In this document: one piece after another, positions 1-8,092 of the stretch
How positions within the stretch are numbered: position 1 is the first letter of the stretch
Layout: each line of letters starts with the position of its first letter
Source of the DNA: Plebeiibacterium marinum
Lineage (GTDB): Bacteria > Bacteroidota > Bacteroidia > Bacteroidales > Marinilabiliaceae
Assembly: GCF_026013615.1 (NCBI RefSeq)
Contig: NZ_JAPDPI010000048.1
Span: 1 to 42,016, forward strand
Reading direction: 5' to 3'
DNA length: 42,016 nt
Position numbers and translations under genes: made by a program
Notes under the pieces: model-generated
The model's database searches: none
What the model was told of the DNA's origin: nothing
Seen by the model: the letters and a program-made list of their open reading frames with translations, nothing else

Positions 1-117
1 AAATACTCATTTGCTTGCAGAATTATAAACTTAAGAATAAAAGCTTATTAACTGGTTATCAACAATCTATTCCATTTTTAAGGATTGACTAAATATCTGA
101 CTGGTTAATTAGTTCCT

Positions 118-279
118 GCAAGAAAACTCACGATTACTACGCTCACCTCTTTGATTCCTCCCGTTTGATCGGGACAAGCTCTAAAGGGGAAAACTCCAAC
201 GCACTGTGCGGAAGCAACTTCCCCTTTAGGGGACTGAGGGGTCTGGGTAGGCTAACAAAAATTTCAGCAGTTTTCTTGC
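118..279. repeat. MITE-like dispersed repeat, copy A
   Basis: The sequence begins with GCAAGAAAACT (118-128) and ends with its exact reverse complement AGTTTTCTTGC (269-279), giving 11-bp terminal inverted repeats around 162 bp. Inside, 157-192 holds a short stem (CTCCCG / CGGGA) followed by the GGGGAA motif. The same terminal and internal motifs recur near 1329-1453 and at the right end of the window, where the copy is inverted relative to this one. Similarity to the right-end copy continues about 8 bp past the terminal repeat (to about 287). It has no coding capacity. The call of a non-autonomous element is inference from repeat structure. Confidence 0.7.
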
Positions 280-288
280 CAACACTAA

Positions 289-1074
289 TTAAAATATCCT
301 CATCTTCACCCCTACATTAAACAACAAATATCTATCGCGATTAAAATATTCCTGATAGGTTACTCCAACCATAGGCGACAAATGCAACCGGCCATTATTT
401 AACACTTCTACATCTCCGGTAAACTTCAGTTCCTGGCGGTACCTTTTCTCCGACTTCCTTTCTGTCCACCGGTAATTTGCATTAAAGTTCAATGTGCTTT
501 CAAAAAGATTCAGGTCAAACCCGGCAGAACTCTCAAAATAAGAAGTTTTAGGCGACATAATGGAAGTAAACCCAACTCCATAATTTAACTTCAGGTTTTT
601 AACAGGTATCCTTGCCACCAACATCTGCCAGTCCAACGATTCCAAAGAACCGGTGTTATCATGTAAAAGTGCATATCTAAAATCCGTAGCAAATATGCCC
701 CAGTTCAACCTTAAAGAAGGATTAAAAGTAATATCCTGAAATGTAGTACCATAATCCAGCGTAGTTTCCATTGAAATTAGATTTGGGATAACATCCCTGT
801 TTTCAAGTGCTGTTCGCTGGGCTTCAATAGTAATAAAACCCACGCCCTTTACAACCCCAAATACAATTTCAGCAAGCAGACTCTCGCCTAAATCCATATC
901 ATCGGAGTATGAAGAATGAGAACAGCACGAACGAACAGAGCTTGTACCTTCGTACCTTATTGGCTTTGAATGTTTATCGTTTTCGATACTACTTTTAATA
1001 TCCTCTACCTGAGAAAAGGAAACAGAAGAGAATACCATTCCCACAAGGATCAATATAAGTTTAAGATTAGTCAT
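289..1074 (-). CDS. Predicted outer-membrane beta-barrel protein, function unknown
   Basis: The 261-residue product starts with a typical signal peptide (about residues 1-21, ending SVSFSQ). A short polar stretch follows, containing a double Cys (SCCSHSS). The rest consists of alternating hydrophobic/polar strands rich in Tyr, Asn and Arg and ends in Phe, as expected for a barrel inserted by the BAM complex. No enzymatic motif was recognised. It starts at an ATG, lies downstream of the MATE gene on the same strand and is separated from it by a repeat and a strong hairpin, so it is probably a separate unit. The 3' end abuts repeat copy A. The barrel assignment comes from sequence texture only. 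Confidence 0.75.
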   Translation of the reverse strand: MTNLKLILILVGMVFSSVSFSQVEDIKSSIENDKHSKPIRYEGTSSVRSCCSHSSYSDDMDLGESLLAEIVFGVVKGVGFITIEAQRTALENRDVIPNLISMETTLDYGTTFQDITFNPSLRLNWGIFATDFRYALLHDNTGSLESLDWQMLVARIPVKNLKLNYGVGFTSIMSPKTSYFESSAGFDLNLFESTLNFNANYRWTERKSEKRYRQELKFTGDVEVLNNGRLHLSPMVGVTYQEYFNRDRYLLFNVGVKMRIF

Positions 1075-1196
1075 TATAAAAAGTTTATCCTATTTATAGG
1101 TAAGACAAGTTAAAAACTATAAACACGGATAAATATTTACATAAAAAGTTTAAATAAAACTTCAGAATGAAACTCACTTGATACATACACACTTCT

Positions 1197-1252
1197 CACA
1201 CTAAAGTCAGACCAAACTCACTAAACAGTGAGTTTGGTCTGACTTTAGTGTG
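1197..1252. repeat. Perfect 26-bp inverted repeat with 4-nt loop
   Basis: The left arm 1197-1222 and the right arm 1227-1252 are exact reverse complements around the loop AAAC. No T-tract follows on either strand, so it is not a classical intrinsic terminator, although it could end or stabilise the MATE transcript. It sits about 120 bp upstream of the barrel gene start (1074). Arms this long without mismatch suggest a recent or actively maintained structure such as a mobile-element relic, a protein-binding site or a cruciform. The function is unknown. The stretch 1075-1492 otherwise holds only a 12-bp direct repeat (1076-1087 and 1141-1152) and repeat copy B. Confidence 0.85.
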
Positions 1253-1328
1253 CCTTTTATATGAGTTACAAGAGTGCTTAACTTTAAACTGCCATACAAA
1301 CTTCCTTTTTCCGTTATATAGTCTCTGA

Positions 1329-1453
1329 AAGAAAACTCCTGTTTTATAGTTAACCCCATCGCTCACCCCTCGTCCTCCCGAATACAAGTTCGGGACAGGC
1401 TCTGAAGGGGAAGCCTCTCGTGCACTGCTGGTTGGGAAAAAACGAGTTTTCTT
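1329..1453. repeat. MITE-like dispersed repeat, copy B
   Basis: The ends AAGAAAACTC (1329-1338) and GAGTTTTCTT (1444-1453) are exact inverted repeats matching the ends of copy A. The internal block 1374-1413 has the CCTCCCG ... CGGGACAGGCTCT.AAGGGGAAG arrangement also seen in the copy at the right end of the window. The outer parts have diverged, so the copies are of different age or subtype. The element lies 40 bp past the end of the MATE gene. Confidence 0.65.
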
Positions 1454-1492
1454 GTAAGTACTATATACCGGAACCACTATCCTTAAACAAAC

Positions 1493-2794
1493 TCAGCCAA
1501 GCTTTACATACACAGCTTTTTTTGCCAGTATACTTTGAGAAACACTCCTGGAAAGCATAAATAACAACATCCCCATCCATAATGCATGGATACCCATTAT
1601 TTCCTTAAAGAAATAGTAAGTGCCAAAAAAGAATACAACAGAAGAAATCAGCATGGTATTTCTCATGGCCTTAGATGCAGTTGCCCCAATATAAATACCA
1701 TCCCAGATAAATGAACCAAAACTGGCAATAGGAATAAAAACAAGCCACATTATATATTGTGAAGCCTCTTGCAATACATTCGCCTTATCGGTAAACAAAC
1801 GTAAAAAATGATCGCCCCACAACATATAAGCTACAGTAAAAGAAGCTCCAAAGAGAAATCCCCAATAGAATAGTTTTTTAGAAGCCTCAACCAGTTTTAT
1901 TTTGTTTTTGGCACCAAAATATTTACCTACGATAGCTTCAGCTGCATACGCAAATCCATCTAAAAAATAGGAGAACAAGAACAAAAACTGAATCAAGGCA
2001 CTATTGGCTGCAAGTGCCACATCTCCATAACCTGCTGATTGGGAGGTGAAAAAAGTGAATACCGCAATAACACACCAGGTTCGGATAAATATATCGCCAC
2101 TTACATTTAAAAACTTTTTAAACTCAGTTATAACAATTATGGCTTTAACCTTAAAATGGTGAAAAACCCAGTTATATTTCTTTAAAAACAAAATTACAGC
2201 AAGAATAAAACCAACATATTGTGCAATTACAGAACCCAGTGCCACACCCCTCTCTTCCAATCCAAACTCTTTTACAAACAGAAAGCTACAACCAATATTT
2301 ACTATGTTTATCAAAACTGAAATAATCATTGGGTAAAGGGCATTCTGCATCCCCAAAAACCAACCATTTATCACCATAAGCGAAATTGCTGCAGGGGCTG
2401 CCCAAATGCGCACATAAAAGTAACTCCTTGCCAAATCCTTTACTCCCGGCGATCCTTCTAAAATCAAAAAACTCAGTTTTTCAAGCCCTACCTGAAAAAC
2501 CAGCAATAACAAACTGCCACTCAGGGCGATGAATAACCCTCTATAAAAAACCATGGCCGACTCTTTATCATTCTTCCTTCCAAACGACTGGGCTGCCATA
2601 CCACTTATGCTCATGCGCAAGAAAGCAAACCCCCAGTACACAAAATTGAAGATTACGCCCCCTAAAGCAACTGCCCCCATAAACATTTCGGAATTTAAAT
2701 AGCCCATCAGGTGTAAATCCACCATACTTAAAAGCGGAACAGTAAGATTTGTTAAAATATTGGGAATGGATAGTTTAAGTATGTCTCTATGCAC
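1493..2794 (-). CDS. MATE family multidrug/organic cation exporter (DinF-like)
   Basis: The 433-residue protein is almost entirely hydrophobic, with about 12 predicted membrane helices. It opens with the MATE/DinF signature (LSIPNILTNLTVPLLSMVDL) and carries the related repeat in its second half, so the length and two-bundle layout fit the family. MATE proteins export cationic drugs or metabolites from the cytoplasm in exchange for Na+ or H+. The substrate cannot be told from sequence. The start is a GTG at 2794; it was chosen because the family N-terminus begins here and the next ATG would remove half of the first helix. The gene is monocistronic and divergent from sodB. Confidence 0.9.
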   Translation of the reverse strand: MHRDILKLSIPNILTNLTVPLLSMVDLHLMGYLNSEMFMGAVALGGVIFNFVYWGFAFLRMSISGMAAQSFGRKNDKESAMVFYRGLFIALSGSLLLLVFQVGLEKLSFLILEGSPGVKDLARSYFYVRIWAAPAAISLMVINGWFLGMQNALYPMIISVLINIVNIGCSFLFVKEFGLEERGVALGSVIAQYVGFILAVILFLKKYNWVFHHFKVKAIIVITEFKKFLNVSGDIFIRTWCVIAVFTFFTSQSAGYGDVALAANSALIQFLFLFSYFLDGFAYAAEAIVGKYFGAKNKIKLVEASKKLFYWGFLFGASFTVAYMLWGDHFLRLFTDKANVLQEASQYIMWLVFIPIASFGSFIWDGIYIGATASKAMRNTMLISSVVFFFGTYYFFKEIMGIHALWMGMLLFMLSRSVSQSILAKKAVYVKLG

Positions 2795-2885
2795 AGTATC
2801 AGAAATTATTTTGCTGCGAAGTTAAAAAAAATACACTTCTCGTAAACATTTTGCAAACACTGATGTTTTACTTGTGATTTTAATA

Positions 2886-2915
2886 TTTGATGATATACAG
2901 ATGTGTTTATCTTTT
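2886..2915 (+). promoter_or_regulatory. Candidate sodB promoter
   Basis: TTTG at 2886-2889, an 18-nt spacer, then TATCTTTT at 2908-2915. The second element matches the Bacteroidota -7 consensus TAnnTTTG at every fixed position but the last. Initiation would fall near 2922, leaving a leader of about 55 nt before the ATG at 2977. Confidence 0.4.
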
Positions 2916-2976
2916 ATTACAACAAATTAAAATCATCCATTAACAATTTGTTGAACTATTATAATATTTAATAATT

Positions 2977-3576
2977 ATGGCTTTTGAATTACCAAAATTA
3001 GATTACGCATATAACGCTTTAGAACCTCATATAGATGCAAGAACTATGGAAATACACCACAGTAAGCATCACGCAGGGTATACCAATAATTTAAATGCAG
3101 CCATTGACGGAACCGATCTGGCAGGAAAGTCAATTGAAGATATTCTTGCAGATGTTTCTAAACACCCGGTTGCTGTAAGAAATAACGGTGGTGGTTTTTT
3201 CAACCACAATTTATTTTGGAAAGTGATGTCGCCTAATGGCGGCGGTATACCTGCAGGAGAAGTTCTTCAAGCCGTAGAAAAGAACTTTGGGTCTTTTGAT
3301 GCTTTCAAAGACCAATTTTCGAAGGCTGCTGCCACCAGATTTGGATCTGGATGGGCCTGGTTGGTTAAACAATCTGACGGCAGTCTTGTTATAACTTCAA
3401 CAGCTAATCAGGACAACCCACTTATGGATATTTCTGAAGTAAAAGGAACTCCTGTGTTAGCCCTTGATGTATGGGAACATGCATATTATTTAAAATACCA
3501 AAACCTCCGCCCGGATTATATCAGTGCATTTTGGAATGTAGTGAACTGGGATGAGGTTGGTAAACTTTTGAAATAG
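2977..3576 (+). CDS. sodB: Superoxide dismutase, Fe/Mn family
   Basis: This 199-residue cytoplasmic enzyme converts superoxide to hydrogen peroxide and oxygen. All four metal ligands of the Fe/Mn family are visible: His27 (in EIHHSKHH), His77 (in FFNHNLFW), Asp164 and His168 (in [12 protein letters not shown]). The GGG before the second ligand (residues 71-73) and the NQDNPLM stretch (145-151) are more typical of Mn or cambialistic enzymes than of strict Fe enzymes; this is inference from motif types, and the gene symbol follows usual Bacteroidota practice. It is a single-gene unit with its own promoter-like sequence and terminator. Length is normal for the family. Confidence 0.95.
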   Translation: MAFELPKLDYAYNALEPHIDARTMEIHHSKHHAGYTNNLNAAIDGTDLAGKSIEDILADVSKHPVAVRNNGGGFFNHNLFWKVMSPNGGGIPAGEVLQAVEKNFGSFDAFKDQFSKAAATRFGSGWAWLVKQSDGSLVITSTANQDNPLMDISEVKGTPVLALDVWEHAYYLKYQNLRPDYISAFWNVVNWDEVGKLLK

Positions 3577-3626
3577 TTTTTTATAGTTTTAATAGGTTAG
3601 TTTGTTTATTTTGTCTGGGTAATGTG

Positions 3627-3670
3627 AGGGCGACCATCATAATGTTTGATGGTCGCCCTTCTTCATTTTT
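3627..3670 (+). terminator. Intrinsic terminator after sodB
   Basis: A perfect 13-bp GC-rich stem (arms 3627-3639 and 3647-3659, 7-nt loop) is followed by a T-rich tail that includes six T residues. It lies about 50 bp past the sodB stop and marks the end of a monocistronic unit. Confidence 0.85.
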
Positions 3671-3730
3671 TCAATGATCAGTACATTTGGATTATTGAAG
3701 TTTATAAATTGTCTATTTCCATATACAATC

Positions 3731-3859
3731 TTAAGCCAAAATAAAGTCTGCAGTCTTATATGAACCAATATCTACGAAAGAACCTCTGATAATGCCATCT
3801 GCATCAAATACAAATTCATAATAAATTGCTAATTCTTCTATAATATTAATAAATCTATA
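3731..3859 (-). pseudogene. Possible C-terminal gene remnant
   Basis: The minus strand has an open frame of 42 codons without an ATG that ends in TAA at 3731-3733. The reading has protein-like composition, with YYEFVFDADGIIRGSFVDIG in the middle. An in-frame stop lies directly upstream (3860-3862). This could be the tail of a decayed gene left in the 313-bp gap between sodB and the GDPD gene. No family was recognised, and chance cannot be excluded in AT-rich DNA. Apart from this and the sodB terminator, nothing else is seen in the gap 3577-3889. Confidence 0.25.
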
Positions 3860-3889
3860 TTATTATTGTATTTTTAAAAGCCAATAATA

Positions 3890-4657
3890 ATGAACATACT
3901 TTCACAAACCATTATTGCCCATAGAGGAGAGTCTTTTGATGCTCCTGAAAACTCACTTTCATCCATTGAACAGGCTTGGAAAAGAGGTGCAAATGCTGTT
4001 GAAATAGATGTACACCTTACTGCAGACAACGAAGTTTTAGTTATTCATGATAAACACACCGGACGGGTTGGAGATAAAAAACTATATGTAAAAAAGTCAA
4101 ACTTGACAGAACTAAAGTGTGTTGATATTGGAAGAAAAAAATCTATTAAATTTATTGATGAAAGAATACCTACTTTAATAGAGATTTTAAAAACCGTTCC
4201 TTCTGAAGCCCAAATTATTATTGAAATAAAATGTGGCAAAGAAATTATAAATCCATTAATTCAGATATTAAAAACATCAACCCTTAGAAACTCTCAAATT
4301 GAAATTATCGCCTTTAATTTTGGGGTTATTACTGAAATAAAAAAACAAGCTCCTCATTATAAAGCTTTATGGTTACTGGACTTAGATTATTATCTACCGC
4401 ATTGGTTGATTCGAATAAATCTAAATAAGATTATCAACAAGGTAAAAAAAAGCAATCTTGATGGTGTTAATGTTTGGGCTGGTAAAGTAATAAAACATTC
4501 ATTCGTAAAAGCCTTCAAAAAGGAAGGCTTACTTGTTTATGTCTGGACTGTTAATGACCTGTATAAAGCACAAAATGTAATTAATTATGGAGTTGATGCC
4601 ATAACAACAGACCGAGCTGAATGGTTAACGAAACAACTTGTAGGAACAAAACAATGA
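3890..4657 (+). CDS. Glycerophosphodiester phosphodiesterase (UgpQ type)
   Basis: This 255-residue TIM-barrel enzyme hydrolyses glycerophosphodiesters, the deacylation products of phospholipids, to sn-glycerol 3-phosphate and an alcohol. The family hallmarks are present: the HRG motif with His11 and Arg12, the metal-ligand pair Glu38/Asp40 in VEIDVHLT, and the second catalytic His53 in VLVIHD. There is no signal peptide, so a cytoplasmic site is expected. Its stop codon overlaps the start of the next gene (ATGA). Two genes later comes glycerol-3-phosphate dehydrogenase, which would consume the product. This supports a phospholipid-recycling role. It is the first gene of a long plus-strand series. 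Confidence 0.92.
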   Translation: MNILSQTIIAHRGESFDAPENSLSSIEQAWKRGANAVEIDVHLTADNEVLVIHDKHTGRVGDKKLYVKKSNLTELKCVDIGRKKSIKFIDERIPTLIEILKTVPSEAQIIIEIKCGKEIINPLIQILKTSTLRNSQIEIIAFNFGVITEIKKQAPHYKALWLLDLDYYLPHWLIRINLNKIINKVKKSNLDGVNVWAGKVIKHSFVKAFKKEGLLVYVWTVNDLYKAQNVINYGVDAITTDRAEWLTKQLVGTKQ

Positions 4658-5667
4658 AGAAAGTAATTATAGGCATTCATGGCCTTGGAAATAAACCACC
4701 TAAATACCTTCTTAAAAAATGGTGGAAAGATGCAATTAAAGAAGGTTTTAATAAAAGTGGATTTAAAAATGAATTGGTTGATTTTGAATTAGTATACTGG
4801 GCTGATATTCTTTATGAAAAACCTCTTGATAAATGGATGAAGGATAAGGATAGCCCTTATTTCCTTGATGAACCATACAAAAAATCACCTAAAAACTTTG
4901 AATCAGAAGACAGTTCTTTCAAACAAGATTTAATTGATTTTATCTCAGCTCAGCTTAATAAAATATTCTTGAATGAAGATAAAACATTAAACTATGGCTT
5001 TATTACCGACTTTATCCTTGAGAATTTTTTTAAGGATTTAAACACCTATTACATTGAAGAATGTAAAGATGAATATGACCAAACCTGTAAGGCAAAACAC
5101 TTAATAAGGAAAAGAATAATTGAAATCTTAAATAAATATGAGGGGTATGAAATATTAATAATTGCTCATTCGATGGGGTCAATTGTGGCATTTGATGTTT
5201 TAACTTTTTTGATGCCAGAAACAAATATCCATACGCTTGTAACCATCGGATCTCCTTTAGGATTGCCAGTAGTGGTAAGTAAAATTGCTGCCGAACACAA
5301 AAAACATCCTGATGGACATAAATATATGGCAACTCCACCAGGAGTAAGCACTAATTGGTTTAACCTCGCTGATATTAACGACAAGGTTGCCTTAAATTAC
5401 AAATTGAATGATGATTTTAGCCCAAATGAAAAAGGAGTTTCTCCTTTTGATTTTTTAGTGGTCAACGATTATGAAATAAAAAAACACAAAAACCCTCATA
5501 AATCATTTGGTTACTTACGAACTCCTGAAATGTCAAAAATACTTAATGAGTTTATCAATACGAAAGAGAAAAAATTTGCATATAAAGTTGCAGACAAATT
5601 AGAGCAATTTGTTGAAGACATTAAGGTACAAGCCGAGTTTGTTAAAGACCGATTAAATATCAATTAA
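4654..5667 (+). CDS. Alpha/beta hydrolase, putative lipase/esterase
   Basis: The 337-residue product starts with a beta strand and oxyanion-type motif (IIGIHGLGNKPP). It carries a nucleophile elbow AHSMG with Ser173, as in serine lipases/esterases. The downstream Asp and His of the triad lie in the second half but cannot be placed with certainty. There is no signal peptide or membrane helix. The ATG at 4654 was chosen over an in-frame ATG at 4621 because it forms an ATGA overlap with the GDPD stop and begins exactly at the fold. Its position between a glycerophosphodiesterase and GlpD suggests that it acts on (lyso)phospholipids or glycerides. That substrate is inference from context. Confidence 0.8.
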   Translation: MKKVIIGIHGLGNKPPKYLLKKWWKDAIKEGFNKSGFKNELVDFELVYWADILYEKPLDKWMKDKDSPYFLDEPYKKSPKNFESEDSSFKQDLIDFISAQLNKIFLNEDKTLNYGFITDFILENFFKDLNTYYIEECKDEYDQTCKAKHLIRKRIIEILNKYEGYEILIIAHSMGSIVAFDVLTFLMPETNIHTLVTIGSPLGLPVVVSKIAAEHKKHPDGHKYMATPPGVSTNWFNLADINDKVALNYKLNDDFSPNEKGVSPFDFLVVNDYEIKKHKNPHKSFGYLRTPEMSKILNEFINTKEKKFAYKVADKLEQFVEDIKVQAEFVKDRLNIN

Positions 5668-7233
5668 ATGGATAGAAATAAAATACTGTCTGAAATTGCA
5701 GACAATTCAATTATTTGGGATATAGTTATCATTGGAGGTGGTGCAACCGGTATAGGAACAGCAGTAGATGCTGCATCACGTGGTTATAAAACTTTATTGG
5801 TTGAACAAGCCGATTTCGGAAAAGGCACATCAAGCAGAAGCACTAAGTTGGCTCATGGAGGCGTCAGGTATTTACAGCAGGGAAATATTTCCTTGGTACT
5901 TGAGGCTTTGAAAGAGCGAGGCATTATGAAGCAGAATGCTCCTCATTTGGTAAGTGACTTAGAGTTTGTAGTACCTACCTATGACTGGTGGGAAGGACCT
6001 TTTTACGGAATAGGTTTAAAACTCTATGATATGCTTGCCGGGAAATTGGGGCTTGGAGACTCTAAGTTTTTATCAAAAGAAGAAACTGTCAATAAAATAC
6101 CAACCATTGAAACAGAAGGGCTTCGAGGTGGAATTATTTATCATGATGGTCAATTCGATGATGCCAGATTACTCATAAACCTTGCGCAAACTGCATACGA
6201 ACAAGGTGCTTCCATTACAAATTACATAAAAGTAATATCTATCCTCAAAAAGGATGATTTAGTTGAAGGAGTAATACTTGAAGATCAGGAAACAGGTAAA
6301 CAATACACCGTAAAATCTAAAGTGGTTGTTAATGCTACGGGCGTATTTACCGATGTCATAAGAAAATTGGACGATGTAAACGCTCCCCCAATAATGACAA
6401 GCAGTCAGGGAGTTCATATTGTGCTGGATAAAAAGTTTTTACCCGGCGATAGTGCTATAATGGTTCCTCAAACCGATGATGGTAGGGTTTTGTTTGCTGT
6501 GCCGTGGTACAATAAAATTATAGTTGGAACAACCGACACTCCGGTAACAGATTTTACATTAGAACCAATTGCTCTTAATGAAGAAATTGAATTCCTGATT
6601 ACGCACGCTTCGCGATATTTAATTAATGACCCTACTTACGCTGATATTAAAAGCATTTTTGTAGGATTACGCCCCTTAGTTATGGAGAAAGACAGCAAAA
6701 ATACAGCTGCAATATCACGGGAACACACCATTAACATTTCCCGAAGCGGTTTGTTATCAATTGCAGGAGGAAAATGGACAACCTACAGAAAGATGGCAGA
6801 AGATGTTATGGAGCAAGCAATGTTAGTAGGGAATTTAGAATTTAAACAGTGTGTTACTGAAAGATTGCAGATATACGGATACCACGAGCATTCTGATATT
6901 TTTGGAGATATAAAACAATACGGTTCGGCAGCTCCAGAACTTGAACAATTACTAAATAAAAAGCCTAGCTTCAAAAACAGGCTTCATCCTGCATATTCTC
7001 ATGTTGAAGGAGAAGTTATTTGGGCTGTGAGAAACGAAATGGCACGAGGTATTGAAGATTTTCTGGCACGAAGAACAAGGCTATTGTTTTTAGATGTTGA
7101 AGCATCCCTGGCAATAGCACCTAAAGTAGCCAACTTAATGGCTAATGAATTAGGAAACAATAAAGAGTGGGAAAAACTACAAGTAGATAATTTCAAAACC
7201 TTGGCTAACAATTATAAAATAAAAAACTTATGA
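5668..7233 (+). CDS. glpD: FAD-dependent glycerol-3-phosphate dehydrogenase
   Basis: The 521-residue GlpD/GlpA-family enzyme oxidises sn-glycerol 3-phosphate to dihydroxyacetone phosphate and passes electrons to quinone at the inner membrane. The N-terminal FAD-binding motif GGGATGIG is at residues 23-30. It is followed by the family stretch GKGTSSRSTKLAHGGVRYLQ, and a C-terminal alpha-helical domain ends the protein. Length is normal for the aerobic single-subunit form. The ATG directly follows the hydrolase stop with no gap, so translational coupling is likely. It completes the route glycerophosphodiester to G3P to glycolysis. Confidence 0.94.
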   Translation: MDRNKILSEIADNSIIWDIVIIGGGATGIGTAVDAASRGYKTLLVEQADFGKGTSSRSTKLAHGGVRYLQQGNISLVLEALKERGIMKQNAPHLVSDLEFVVPTYDWWEGPFYGIGLKLYDMLAGKLGLGDSKFLSKEETVNKIPTIETEGLRGGIIYHDGQFDDARLLINLAQTAYEQGASITNYIKVISILKKDDLVEGVILEDQETGKQYTVKSKVVVNATGVFTDVIRKLDDVNAPPIMTSSQGVHIVLDKKFLPGDSAIMVPQTDDGRVLFAVPWYNKIIVGTTDTPVTDFTLEPIALNEEIEFLITHASRYLINDPTYADIKSIFVGLRPLVMEKDSKNTAAISREHTINISRSGLLSIAGGKWTTYRKMAEDVMEQAMLVGNLEFKQCVTERLQIYGYHEHSDIFGDIKQYGSAAPELEQLLNKKPSFKNRLHPAYSHVEGEVIWAVRNEMARGIEDFLARRTRLLFLDVEASLAIAPKVANLMANELGNNKEWEKLQVDNFKTLANNYKIKNL

Positions 7234-8087
7234 TTGAGCTAAATAACATTTTCGAGAAAACTATAGCCTTCCTTCCTAAAATAGGCTTAGGAATTATTGT
7301 TTTATCACTTTTTGTTCTGGTATCATGGTTAATTAAAAGCATTATTATAAAGCGCATAAAACCAAAAACTAAAAACCCTTTACTGGCTGTTTTTCTTGGA
7401 AAGTTAGTAGCATTTACCATTACAATTACAGGATTCGTGTTTTTTTTAAACGTTATTGGTTTGGGAGGAATAGCCAAACACATAATGGCTGGTGCCGGAA
7501 TTACAACCTTTATTATTGGGTTTGCCTTCAAAGATATAGGAGAAAACTTTCTTTCCGGGATATTGATGGCATTTAAAAGCCCTTTTAAAATTGGCGACTT
7601 AATAGAGACTAATGGGACTGTTGGATATGTAAATGAATTAAATACTCGTGATAGCGTTATTAAAACCCTTGATGGAATTGACGTTTATATACCCAACTCA
7701 CAATTGATAAAAGCCCCCTTATTTAATTATACTATTGACGGCTTTTTGAGATATGAAATCGCAATAGGTTTAGATTATTCATCCGACATAAAAAAAATAA
7801 AGGATTTAATAATCAATGCCCTGCTGAATATTCCAGAAGTATTGCAAGGCGATAAAAAACCTGTGGTTGTAATTGATGAATTGGCGGTAAGTACTATTAA
7901 TGTAAAGGTGCTATATTGGATTGATACCTTTAAATCAAAATCAAGAGCCTTTCACTTGCAAGTTAAAACAAAAGTGATAGAAAAATTACTTAACGAGTTT
8001 AATGCCAATAATGTTTATTTGCCTGCTGATATTATTGAGGTGAAGAATTATAAGGAAAATATTTTTAAAACAGAATTTGAAAAATAA
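7230..8087 (+). CDS. MscS-family mechanosensitive channel (first of a pair)
   Basis: This is a small-conductance mechanosensitive channel subunit of 285 residues. It has three predicted membrane helices (about 17-38, 55-76 and 83-115); the third carries the Gly/Ala-rich pore pattern (AGAGITTFIIGFAFKDIGEN). The MscS beta domain follows (PFKIGDLIE), then the C-terminal cage. Such channels open under membrane tension and release solutes on osmotic downshock. The start codon overlaps the glpD stop by 4 nt. Length matches the core E. coli MscS, without an added sensor domain. Confidence 0.92.
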   Translation: MIELNNIFEKTIAFLPKIGLGIIVLSLFVLVSWLIKSIIIKRIKPKTKNPLLAVFLGKLVAFTITITGFVFFLNVIGLGGIAKHIMAGAGITTFIIGFAFKDIGENFLSGILMAFKSPFKIGDLIETNGTVGYVNELNTRDSVIKTLDGIDVYIPNSQLIKAPLFNYTIDGFLRYEIAIGLDYSSDIKKIKDLIINALLNIPEVLQGDKKPVVVIDELAVSTINVKVLYWIDTFKSKSRAFHLQVKTKVIEKLLNEFNANNVYLPADIIEVKNYKENIFKTEFEK

Positions 8088-8092
8088 CAAAT

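Noticed and set aside
1196-1477. 93-residue minus-strand open frame
   Set aside because: It is made of the perfect hairpin and MITE copy B read through; composition is not protein-like and no start context supports it.
4621-4653. Upstream ATG extension of the alpha/beta hydrolase
   Set aside because: It would overlap the GDPD gene by 37 nt and adds residues outside the fold; the ATGA overlap at 4654 is the usual coupled arrangement.
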